A DNA stretch of 7,892 nt, from contig CAMORQ010000077.1 in NCBI GenBank assembly GCA_946623915.1, forward strand, positions 1 to 7,892, given 5' to 3'. Positions 1 to 6,443 of the stretch are shown here, piece after piece (the first letter of the stretch is position 1; the number at the start of each line of letters is the position of its first letter). The notes beneath the pieces were generated by a model, which had not been told where the DNA came from, did not search any database, and worked only from the letters and a program-made list of their open reading frames with translations. Origin of the DNA: an uncultured Coriobacteriaceae bacterium. Its GTDB lineage: Bacteria > Actinomycetota > Coriobacteriia > Coriobacteriales > Eggerthellaceae. The position numbers and the translations under genes are program-made.

Positions 1-1
1 C

Positions 2-1192
2 ATCGAGTCGATCGGCGCGCTCGAGGACAAGCAGCATGCCGTGTCGTCGCGCGACCTCAACGCCGACGTCATAGGCATCCACCGCGAGGAGACGATCGCC
101 GGCGTGCACGTGTTCATCATCCGCGAGGGCCGCATCATGAACTCGAACGAGTTCGTGCTGAACAGGGGAGCGGACATCCCCGACGACGACTTGCTGCACG
201 CGTTTCTGCTGCGCTACTACGACACGACGACGTCGATACCGCGCGAGGTGGTCTGCTCGCTCATGCCCGAAGACGCCGACGCCATGTCGGAATGGCTGAC
301 CGAGCGCCTGGACAGCGCGCATGGCGCTAAAGTGCGATTCGTCGTCCCGGAGCGCGGAGAGCGCCATGCCCTGCTCGAGATGGCGGACATCAACGCACGG
401 CATACGCTGATGCGGTACAAAATGCGCACCAATTACGACGATTCGCGCATCAACGACGCCCTTGCTCAGCTCGAAAGCGCCCTTGCGCTCGACGGACCAC
501 CGATGCGCATCGAATGCTTCGACATATCCACCATACATGGTTCCTACACGGTTGCTTCCATGGTCGTGTTCACCGGAGGCAAGCCGGACAAAAACCAATA
601 CAGGCGCTTCAAGATTAAGACTCCGCTCGAAGAAGCGAACGATTTCGTTTCAATGCAGGAGGTGCTCGGAAGGCGCTACGCCCCCGAACGCATGGCCGAC
701 GAACGCTTCGGCTCCAAGCCGGACCTGCTTATACTCGACGGCGGCAAGCCCCAACTGAGTGCCGCTATCGAGCAGCTTGGCGCCTTGGGCGTCGACATCC
801 CCATGGCCGGCCTCGCAAAACGAGACGAGGAACTCTTCGTGCCGTGGCAAGAAAGCGGACCGGTCGTGCTTCCATCGGGTTCTAGCTCGTTGTACCTCGT
901 CAAGCAAGTACGCGACGAGGCCCATCGTTTCGCCATCACGTTCCATCGGGAACTGCGAGGCAAAGGCATGAACGCGAGCATACTCGACGATGTGGCGGGC
1001 ATAGGTCCGGTCCGTAAAAAGGCGCTCTTGAAACATTTCAAAAGCTTCAAAGGTTTGCGGGAAGCGACACTCGAAGACATCCGCCTAGCACATGTGGTGC
1101 CAGACGAAACCGCAGAGGAACTCTACGCCGTTTTGCAGCAGTATAATGAGGCGAGAAACCATTCTGTCCGGGAGCAGGAGAAAGATGCCTGA
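2..1192 (+). CDS. uvrC: UvrABC system protein C (excinuclease subunit), 3' part
   Basis: Catalytic subunit of nucleotide excision repair, which cuts DNA on both sides of a lesion after UvrA/UvrB recognition. The frame is open from the first bases of the window, so the gene is truncated on the left; 396 codons plus stop are visible, roughly the last two-thirds of a usual ~600-aa UvrC. The N-terminal GIY-YIG nuclease and most of the UvrB-binding UVR segment lie outside. Visible parts are the SRDLNADVIGI junction, then the RNase H-like endonuclease domain with ECFDIS (Asp codon 521-523), LILDGG (Asp codon 737-739), LAKRDEELF and DEAHRFAITFHR (His codon 923-925), all family hallmarks of the 5'-incision centre. 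A helix-hairpin-helix region (LDDVAGIGPVRKKALLKHF, about 983-1090) closes the protein. The GTG at 41 is an internal codon, not the start. The last 8 nt overlap rapZ. Confidence 0.97.
   Translation: MESIGALEDKQHAVSSRDLNADVIGIHREETIAGVHVFIIREGRIMNSNEFVLNRGADIPDDDLLHAFLLRYYDTTTSIPREVVCSLMPEDADAMSEWLTERLDSAHGAKVRFVVPERGERHALLEMADINARHTLMRYKMRTNYDDSRINDALAQLESALALDGPPMRIECFDISTIHGSYTVASMVVFTGGKPDKNQYRRFKIKTPLEEANDFVSMQEVLGRRYAPERMADERFGSKPDLLILDGGKPQLSAAIEQLGALGVDIPMAGLAKRDEELFVPWQESGPVVLPSGSSSLYLVKQVRDEAHRFAITFHRELRGKGMNASILDDVAGIGPVRKKALLKHFKSFKGLREATLEDIRLAHVVPDETAEELYAVLQQYNEARNHSVREQEKDA
1176..1180 (+). promoter_or_regulatory. Shine-Dalgarno site that fixes the rapZ start
   Basis: AGGAG lies 4 nt before the ATG at 1185, inside the uvrC 3' end, with another GGAG at 1171-1174. 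The rapZ frame is open further upstream to an ATG at 1092, but that stretch encodes a residue run without family similarity, lies wholly inside uvrC, and would add 31 residues to an already slightly long protein. The 1185 start is therefore preferred. Confidence 0.65.
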
Positions 1193-2138
1193 CAATTCTG
1201 AAAACACATCGGTCGAAACTGGGAACCGGGTGGACCTTGTCATCATCACGGGCATGAGCGGGGCAGGGCGCACGGAAGCCATGCACACCTTTGAAGATCT
1301 TGGCTACTACTGCATAGATAACTTGCCACCCTCGCTTTTGCTTTCGCTGGTGGGGTCGCGCGACATACCCGGCCAAGGCGAAGGCAAACCGCATCTTGCG
1401 GTCGTGTGCGATGCGCGCAACCGCGACTATTTCACGCAGCTGCGTTCCGTGCTGGCATCCCTTCGCGAGCAGGGAATCGAGTACCGCATCATGTTCCTCG
1501 ACTCTTCGGATGAGGTTCTGCTGGCTAGGTACAAGGCGTCAAGACGGCGCCACCCCTTGTGCACTGACAACAAAATGACCATCGCGCAGGGAATCGACAA
1601 GGAGCGAACCCTGCTCAACGAGCTCAAGGAAATGGCGAACCTCACCATCGATACGACCGGCCTTAAGCCTATCGAATTGCGCGAAAAGATCTACGCTTTG
1701 TTCAGCGAAAAACCACCGCAGGACGGGTTAGGCGTCGTTGTGTATTCGTTTGGGTTCAAACACGGCATGGCCGAAGACGCAGACATAGTCATCGACGTGC
1801 GGTTTCTGCCCAATCCATACTACGACCCCGAGATGCGCTACCAAACGGGACTCGACGAAATGGTCAGCGACTTCGTCATGGGCAGGCCCGAAACCAAATC
1901 TTTCATGGAGCATTGGGAGGCGTTACTTTCCTGCATCATGCCCGGTTACGTTGCTGAAGGAAAACAGCAGCTCGCCATTGGCGTAGGATGCACGGGTGGC
2001 CAACACCGAAGCGTCGCTTTGGCCGAAGCCACAGGCGCCTTCCTCAAATCGCAAGGATACCGCGTGCACGTAAGCCACCGCGACCTTTCCCTGGCCGACA
2101 CCAAGCGAAAGGAGGACAGCCATGTCGCAAGCGTTTAA
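1185..2138 (+). CDS. rapZ: RapZ/YvcJ family nucleotide-binding protein
   Basis: P-loop NTPase of the RapZ (YvcJ/YhbJ) family, 317 aa; relatives are about 285-295 aa. In E. coli RapZ binds the small RNAs GlmY/GlmZ and controls glucosamine-6-phosphate synthase; in Bacillus YvcJ binds and hydrolyses nucleotides. The function in this lineage is inferred. Visible features: a short N-terminal extension (residues 1-16), a Walker A-like loop GMSGAGRT at 23-30, the FEDLGYYCIDNLPPSLL signature at 37-53, a Walker B-like VVCDARNR at 73-80, RRRHPL at 120-125, and the conserved C-terminal domain with SFGFKHG (188-194), DVRFLPNPYY (204-213), GCTGGQHRSV (268-277) and SHRDL (297-301). The Walker A lysine is Arg29, as in actinobacterial relatives I recall. 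The gene overlaps uvrC by 8 nt and yvcK by 17 nt, the conserved rapZ-yvcK-whiA arrangement. Confidence 0.95.
   Translation: MPDNSENTSVETGNRVDLVIITGMSGAGRTEAMHTFEDLGYYCIDNLPPSLLLSLVGSRDIPGQGEGKPHLAVVCDARNRDYFTQLRSVLASLREQGIEYRIMFLDSSDEVLLARYKASRRRHPLCTDNKMTIAQGIDKERTLLNELKEMANLTIDTTGLKPIELREKIYALFSEKPPQDGLGVVVYSFGFKHGMAEDADIVIDVRFLPNPYYDPEMRYQTGLDEMVSDFVMGRPETKSFMEHWEALLSCIMPGYVAEGKQQLAIGVGCTGGQHRSVALAEATGAFLKSQGYRVHVSHRDLSLADTKRKEDSHVASV
2108..2115 (+). promoter_or_regulatory. Strong Shine-Dalgarno for yvcK inside rapZ
   Basis: AAAGGAGG lies 6 nt before the ATG at 2122 and is the best ribosome-binding site in the upstream cluster. It sits within the last codons of rapZ. It fixes the yvcK start at 2122, which leaves a ~31-residue tail before the conserved VVIGGGTG strand. 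Confidence 0.75.
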
Positions 2139-3234
2139 GACCGACCCCTCATCGACCGAGGCTTTTCAGCATATCCGCGAAGCGGACCCCGTGCTTGGAA
2201 GCGTCAATCCGACGCGCGCAGTCGTTATCGGAGGCGGAACAGGCGCCCCGTCCTCCATTCACACCTTGCTCTCGATGGGGGCCGAAACGTCGGCGGTTGT
2301 CGCCATGGCAGATGACGGCGGATCGACCGGTGTCTTGCGCGAACGCGCCCATGTATCGCCTCCGGGCGACATTCGAAAATGCCTCGTCGCCTTTGCCGAA
2401 GACCCGCAGGATCCTTACGTTCGTGCGTTCAAGTATCGTTTCGATTTCGCCAATAACCATACCTTGGGAAACCTTACGCTGTCGGCTCTCGAAGATGCTG
2501 CAGGATCATTTCCCGAGGCTATCCGCATTTGCGAGCGGATGCTTGGCGCGCGGGGCCACGTCTACCCATCGACCCTCGACAACATCGTTTTGTGCGGCAA
2601 AACGTGCGACGGAAAGACCATCGAAGGGCAAGCCGACCTTTCGCATTCCGCAACTGCGTTGGAAAGCGTGTGGCTCAAAGACGAAAACGCAACGCCCTAT
2701 CCAGAGGCCATCAAGGCGATATGCGAAGCCGACCTTATCGTGCTTGGGCCGGGCTCACTGTTCACTTCAATCATACCCAATCTGCTCGTTCCGGGAGTGT
2801 GCGACGCCATCCGGTCATCGAAGGGCAAGACTCTGTTCGTCTGCAGCCTCGCTGACATGCAGGGAGAAACATGGGGGTTGTCGGCCGAAGAGCATGTGGA
2901 TGCTCTTCTCTCGCACGGCCTCGATGGGCTGCTCGACTACGTTCTTATCCATGCGCCGAAGCCGTTGCGCCCCGGCGGCAGCGAACCCGGGAGCTTCGAA
3001 GCGGTCACTGCAGGACCTTCGAGCGCAACCGAAACGACCGAAGGGCCAGACGCCGTATCGGGAATACGGCCTGTTGCCATCAGCTACGATTCGGCTCACC
3101 GTATCCAGAATCGCGGTCCCATGGTCATAGCGCGCAACCTTGTCGACCCCCTGCGTCCTACCTGGCATGACCCCCAGGCGTTGCGGGACGCGTTCACGGG
3201 AGTGCTGAAAGCATGTCGTTCACCACAGATGTAA
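2122..3234 (+). CDS. yvcK: YvcK/CofD-like gluconeogenesis and cell-wall regulator
   Basis: Member of the YvcK (gluconeogenesis factor, CofD-like fold) family, 370 aa against a usual ~320. Bacillus YvcK binds UDP-GlcNAc and is needed on gluconeogenic carbon sources; mycobacterial CuvA affects cell-wall and polarity functions. Visible features: VVIGGGTGAPSSI (34-46) forming the nucleotide-binding loop, MADDGGSTGVLRE (62-74), PPGDIRKCLVA (80-90), HTLGNLTLSAL (113-123), ADLIVLGPGSLFTSIIPNLLVPG (203-225) and GET (248-250). Oddities are the N-terminal extension (1-31), CSLADMQGET where relatives tend to have a NLMTQPGET-like stretch, and a Gly/Ser/Pro/Thr/Glu-rich insertion at about 284-314 before IRPVAISYD. 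The start is set by a strong Shine-Dalgarno. The gene overlaps rapZ by 17 nt and whiA by 22 nt. It is named by family; a CofD lactate phosphotransferase role is unlikely because of this context and sequence. Confidence 0.94.
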   Translation: MSQAFKTDPSSTEAFQHIREADPVLGSVNPTRAVVIGGGTGAPSSIHTLLSMGAETSAVVAMADDGGSTGVLRERAHVSPPGDIRKCLVAFAEDPQDPYVRAFKYRFDFANNHTLGNLTLSALEDAAGSFPEAIRICERMLGARGHVYPSTLDNIVLCGKTCDGKTIEGQADLSHSATALESVWLKDENATPYPEAIKAICEADLIVLGPGSLFTSIIPNLLVPGVCDAIRSSKGKTLFVCSLADMQGETWGLSAEEHVDALLSHGLDGLLDYVLIHAPKPLRPGGSEPGSFEAVTAGPSSATETTEGPDAVSGIRPVAISYDSAHRIQNRGPMVIARNLVDPLRPTWHDPQALRDAFTGVLKACRSPQM

Positions 3235-4136
3235 AGGAAGAGCTTACGCGCGTAGCGCCAACCTGCTCGCACTGCGACAAGGCGCTGCTATCTGCGCTCA
3301 TCCGCATCGAAGGCACGCTGTTCCTTCTGGGGGGAGGGTCGCTGCGCCTCGAGATTTCGACAGACCTGCCCAACGTCGCGCGCCTCGTGGTCAAGCTGCT
3401 GCACGGTGTCTACGACTTGCAGACGGATTTGGTGATGCGTCGCAGCGTACTGCACAAGACACCCAACTACCTGATCGATTTGCCCGATCAGGCGGGGCTT
3501 TCAGATGCGTTGCGTGACCTAGGCGTGCTCGGCGGTACCGGGTTCACGCCGGGGATAGCGGAATACCTCGTGCAGAAACGCTGCTGCTCGGCCGCGTACC
3601 TGCGTGGAGCGTTTCTCGGCAGCGGTTTCGTGGCCAGCCCCCGTGGCGATTTCCATTTCGAAATGACCATGGAATCCAGCGATATGGCAGAAGGCGTGGC
3701 GAACCTCATGCGCGAGCGCGGGATAGCCGCCAAAGTCATGAAGCGGCGCAACAGTCATATCGTCTACTTGAAAAGCGGCACGGCGATTTCGGAGTTCATG
3801 GCTCTTGTCGGCGCACATCAAAGTGCACTTGTCATGGAAAACGAACGCGTTATCAAAAGCGTACGCAACGATGTGAACAGACGCGTGAACGCCGAACTTG
3901 CCAATCAGCAGAAGTCGACCAACGCGAGCGTGGGTCAGATCATGGCGATTCACGATGTCGTGGACCGTTACGGCATCGATTCGCTGCCAGCAGCGTTGCA
4001 GGAAGTTATCAGGCTGCGCGTGGCGTATCCCGACGCGTCCATGAAAGAGCTCGGCGAGTATGCCGACCCGCCGCTCTCCAAATCCGCCGTTGCGCATCGT
4101 ATGCGTCGCATCGAGCAGCTTGCCGCTGAAAAGTGA
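3213..4136 (+). CDS. whiA: WhiA, LAGLIDADG-fold/HTH DNA-binding regulator
   Basis: Conserved Gram-positive DNA-binding protein, 307 aa, a normal length. In Streptomyces it works with WhiB to switch on sporulation genes; in Bacillus it influences cell division and chromosome segregation. Its targets here are unknown. Domains: WhiA N-terminal region (1-85) starting MSFTTDVKEEL; a degenerate LAGLIDADG homing-endonuclease fold at about 115-205 with KRCCSAAYLRGAFLGSGF (122-139), lacking the acidic residue needed for cleavage; and a C-terminal sigma-region-4-like helix-turn-helix from about 236, ending with the WhiA signature DPPLSKSAVAHRMRRIEQLA (285-304). Cys18 and Cys21 form a CxxC near the N terminus. 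The ATG at 3213 lies inside yvcK; a GGGAG at 3198-3202 sits about 10 nt upstream, a slightly long spacing that suggests coupling to yvcK translation. It is the last gene of the overlapping cluster. Confidence 0.96.
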   Translation: MSFTTDVKEELTRVAPTCSHCDKALLSALIRIEGTLFLLGGGSLRLEISTDLPNVARLVVKLLHGVYDLQTDLVMRRSVLHKTPNYLIDLPDQAGLSDALRDLGVLGGTGFTPGIAEYLVQKRCCSAAYLRGAFLGSGFVASPRGDFHFEMTMESSDMAEGVANLMRERGIAAKVMKRRNSHIVYLKSGTAISEFMALVGAHQSALVMENERVIKSVRNDVNRRVNAELANQQKSTNASVGQIMAIHDVVDRYGIDSLPAALQEVIRLRVAYPDASMKELGEYADPPLSKSAVAHRMRRIEQLAAEK

Positions 4137-4184
4137 TTCTTTCTCAATTACCCTCAAGACGTCCCGCGCAAGCCCGCGTTTCGC

Positions 4185-4190
4185 TATACT
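4185..4190 (+). promoter_or_regulatory. Probable -10 element of the gap-pgk-tpiA promoter
   Basis: TATACT lies in the only sizeable spacer before the glycolytic genes, 39 nt upstream of the gap ATG, and would give a leader of about 33 nt. No good TTGACA-like hexamer sits 16-18 nt upstream, where the sequence is C/G-rich, and there is no TG extension of the -10. A weak -35 or activator dependence is therefore possible. I see no clear terminator for whiA in the spacer, so read-through into gap is also possible. Confidence 0.45.
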
Positions 4191-4229
4191 TTCGGTAAAT
4201 GTAGTTCCCGAGAGCAAAGGGGAGTATTT

Positions 4230-5237
4230 ATGGCAACAAAGGTTGGCATTACCGGTTTTGGCCGAATCGGAAGGCTCGTGTTCAGGGCCATGGTCCAGGA
4301 CCCCGATTTCGAAATCGTGGCTTGCAACATCACTGGTGACATCGGAATGGCAGCCCACCTTCTGAAGTACGACTCCATCCATGGGCGCGCATTTGACGAA
4401 GTGAAGGCGGAAGGTGACAGCCTGTTCGTCGACGGCAAGCAGATCAAAGTGCTCTCCGACCGCGATCCGGCAAATCTGGGATGGGGTGACTTGGGCGTCG
4501 ACTTGGTCATCGAGTCCACCGGCCACTTCAACGACGCCACCAAAGCCAAGGCGCATATAGAACAAGCCGGGGCTAAGAAGGTCCTGCTCACCGCGCCGGG
4601 CAAGAACGAGGACATCACCATCGTCATGGGCGTCAACGACGATCTCTACAATCCCGCCGAGCACAACATCGTGTCCAACGCATCGTGCACGACCAACTGC
4701 CTCGCTCCTTTCGCAAAGGTGCTCCTCGACAACTTCGGCATCAAGCGCGGCTACATGAACACCATCCATGCTTACACGAACGACCAGCAGATACTCGACC
4801 ATCATCACAAGGACTACCGTCGTGCGCGCGCGGCGGCGATGTCGATGATTCCCACCACGACAGGCGCCGCCCGCGCGGTGTCGCTCGTGCTTCCCGAACT
4901 TGCCGGCAAACTCGACGGATTCGCGACGCGCGTGCCAACTCCCGACGGATCCATGGTCGATCTTACGGTCGAGCTCGAGCAGGACGTCACCGTCGAAAAG
5001 GTGAACGCTGCCATGAAGGCTGCTGCAGACGGTCCGATGCGCGGAATCCTCGAGTACTGCGAAGACCCCATTGTCTCGATCGACATCGTTGGGAACAGCC
5101 ATTCCTCGATTTTCGACAGCAAGCTGACCATGGTGTTGGGCGGCGAAGGCAACTTTGTCAAGTGCGTCTCCTGGTACGACAACGAATGGGGCTACAGCAA
5201 CCGCGTTGTTGATCTAGCCCGCAAGATGATGGGGTAG
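4230..5237 (+). CDS. gap: Type I glyceraldehyde-3-phosphate dehydrogenase with altered coenzyme-site residues
   Basis: Cytosolic phosphorylating GAPDH (glyceraldehyde-3-phosphate + NAD(P)+ + Pi to 1,3-bisphosphoglycerate), 335 aa, full length. Visible features: Rossmann motif GFGRIGR (9-15), HLLKYDS (43-49), ESTGHF (95-100), catalytic SNASCTTNC with Cys153, base His180 in NTIHAYTND, the RRARAAAMSMIPTTTGAARA segment (197-216) and WYDNEWGYS near the C terminus. The catalytic machinery is intact. Unusual are Thr8 for the near-invariant Asn before GFGRIGR, Ile34 where NAD-specific enzymes have the ribose-binding Asp, and His191-His192 where they have Leu-Pro. These sites govern NAD versus NADP choice in the family, so NADP or dual use is an inference to test. 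The Shine-Dalgarno AAAGGGGAG (4216-4224) is 5 nt before the ATG. It is the first gene of the glycolytic group, 10 nt ahead of pgk. Confidence 0.97.
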   Translation: MATKVGITGFGRIGRLVFRAMVQDPDFEIVACNITGDIGMAAHLLKYDSIHGRAFDEVKAEGDSLFVDGKQIKVLSDRDPANLGWGDLGVDLVIESTGHFNDATKAKAHIEQAGAKKVLLTAPGKNEDITIVMGVNDDLYNPAEHNIVSNASCTTNCLAPFAKVLLDNFGIKRGYMNTIHAYTNDQQILDHHHKDYRRARAAAMSMIPTTTGAARAVSLVLPELAGKLDGFATRVPTPDGSMVDLTVELEQDVTVEKVNAAMKAAADGPMRGILEYCEDPIVSIDIVGNSHSSIFDSKLTMVLGGEGNFVKCVSWYDNEWGYSNRVVDLARKMMG

Positions 5238-5247
5238 GGAAGAGTCC

Positions 5248-6441
5248 ATGGGAAACATCAGAACGCTCGATCAGGCCGACGTTGCAGGCAAGCGTGTCCT
5301 TCTGCGCGTGGATTTTAACGTTCCGCTGCGCGGCAAGACCGTTTTGGACGACACGCGCATTCGCGCATGCATACCCACCATCCAATATCTGCTTGACCAC
5401 AACGCGCGGTTGATAATACTGAGCCACCTCGGACGTCCTTCAGGCGAAGGGTACCAGAAAGAATTCTCGCTCGGTCCCGCTGCAAAACGCCTCGAGGAAA
5501 TTATCGGCGTGCCCGTCCAAATGGCCCAAGACGTCACGGGTCCCGATGCGCAAGCCAAATCCGCATCGCTTAAAGACGGCGAGGTCCTCCTGCTGGAGAA
5601 CCTGCGTTTCGATGCGCGCGAAAAAATCAAGGATCGCGACTTCGTGGCGGAGCTCGCATCGCTCGGGGACATCTTCGTCAACGACGCGTTCGGCGCCGCG
5701 CACCGCGACCATGCGTCCATATCCGGCATTCCGGAGCTGCTTCCCTCGTATGCGGGGCTTTTGCTCCAAAAAGAGGTCGGCACGCTCTCCGGCATGCTCG
5801 ACAACCCTCGTCGGCCTTTCGTCGCAATCCTCGGCGGTTCGAAGGTTTCCGACAAGGTGGCCATCATCAACTCCCTCATCGATCGCTGCGACACCCTTAT
5901 CATCGGCGGCGGGATGTGCTTCACGTTTTTGCTGGCACAGGGCAAACCCGTGGGCAACAGCCTCAAGGAGCTTGAATGGATCGGTCGGGCCGCGTTGATG
6001 CTCGAGCGGGCCGAAAACGTAGGGACGAAAGTCCTGCTGCCGCTCGACATTGTCGCTGCCGACAGGTTCTCGCCCGATGCTGCCACCGTAACCGTCGATG
6101 TCGACAGCATTCCCGAAGACATGATGGGCATGGATATAGGCCCCGAAACGTCGGAAGCGTTTGCACGCGTCATATCGGAGGCCGGAACCGTTTTTTGGAA
6201 CGGCCCCATGGGGGTGTTCGAAATGGATGCGTTTGCGGCCGGCACCCGCGAAGTTGCGGAAGCCGTCGCAGCCAACGCCGAAGCGGACACCATCATCGGC
6301 GGCGGCGATAGCGTCTCAGCCGTAAACCGCTACGGCCTCGCTGACAAAATGAGCTTCATCTCCACTGGCGGCGGAGCCTCGATGAAGCTTGTCGAAGGGT
6401 CTCCCATGCCGGGTGTTGAAGCCCTTAAGGAAGGTGATTAG
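5248..6441 (+). CDS. pgk: Phosphoglycerate kinase
   Basis: Cytosolic kinase interconverting 1,3-bisphosphoglycerate + ADP and 3-phosphoglycerate + ATP, 397 aa, standard for bacteria. Visible features: the RVDFNVP signature (20-26) with substrate-binding Asp/Asn, SHLGRP (59-64), LLENLRFD, DIFVNDAFGAAHRDHAS in the hinge-proximal N-domain, LGGSKVSDK at the start of the nucleotide-binding C-domain, LIIGGGMCFTFL, FWNGPMGVFE, and the phosphate-binding IIGGGDSVSAV and STGGGAS motifs near the C terminus. No key residue appears missing. The ATG at 5248 follows the gap stop by 10 nt with a purine-rich AGGGAAGAG (5236-5244) as a moderate ribosome-binding site. tpiA starts 2 nt after its stop, so translation is probably coupled in one operon with gap and tpiA. 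Confidence 0.98.
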   Translation: MGNIRTLDQADVAGKRVLLRVDFNVPLRGKTVLDDTRIRACIPTIQYLLDHNARLIILSHLGRPSGEGYQKEFSLGPAAKRLEEIIGVPVQMAQDVTGPDAQAKSASLKDGEVLLLENLRFDAREKIKDRDFVAELASLGDIFVNDAFGAAHRDHASISGIPELLPSYAGLLLQKEVGTLSGMLDNPRRPFVAILGGSKVSDKVAIINSLIDRCDTLIIGGGMCFTFLLAQGKPVGNSLKELEWIGRAALMLERAENVGTKVLLPLDIVAADRFSPDAATVTVDVDSIPEDMMGMDIGPETSEAFARVISEAGTVFWNGPMGVFEMDAFAAGTREVAEAVAANAEADTIIGGGDSVSAVNRYGLADKMSFISTGGGASMKLVEGSPMPGVEALKEGD

Positions 6442-6443
6442 CC

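Noticed and set aside
1092..1184. Longer rapZ start at the ATG at 1092
   Set aside because: The extra 31 residues lie wholly inside uvrC coding sequence, do not resemble the family N terminus, and the ATG at 1185 has a good Shine-Dalgarno.
1988..3130. 380-codon plus-strand frame overlapping the end of rapZ and most of yvcK
   Set aside because: The Arg/Pro/Ser-rich translation is an out-of-frame shadow of yvcK in GC-biased DNA; yvcK has the conserved motifs and the strong ribosome-binding site.
4165..4178. CGCG...CGCG repeat considered as a whiA terminator
   Set aside because: Only four pairs with a 6-nt loop and a three-T tail; too weak for an intrinsic terminator.
4189..4214. 7-bp stem (one G-T) with a 12-nt loop just before the gap ribosome-binding site
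   Set aside because: The left arm overlaps the proposed -10 and start point, so it would not be transcribed from that promoter. The stem is short and lacks support as a riboswitch or operator.
3519..5102. 527-codon open frame on the minus strand spanning whiA, the spacer and most of gap
   Set aside because: It is antisense to two highly conserved genes, its translation shows no recognisable domain, and its His/Val/Asp/Gly-rich composition is what codon bias of the sense genes would produce. It crosses the spacer without a stop, but no promoter or ribosome-binding evidence supports it.
5271..6296. 341-codon minus-strand frame antisense to pgk
   Set aside because: Ser/Arg-rich shadow of a fully intact pgk with no family similarity.
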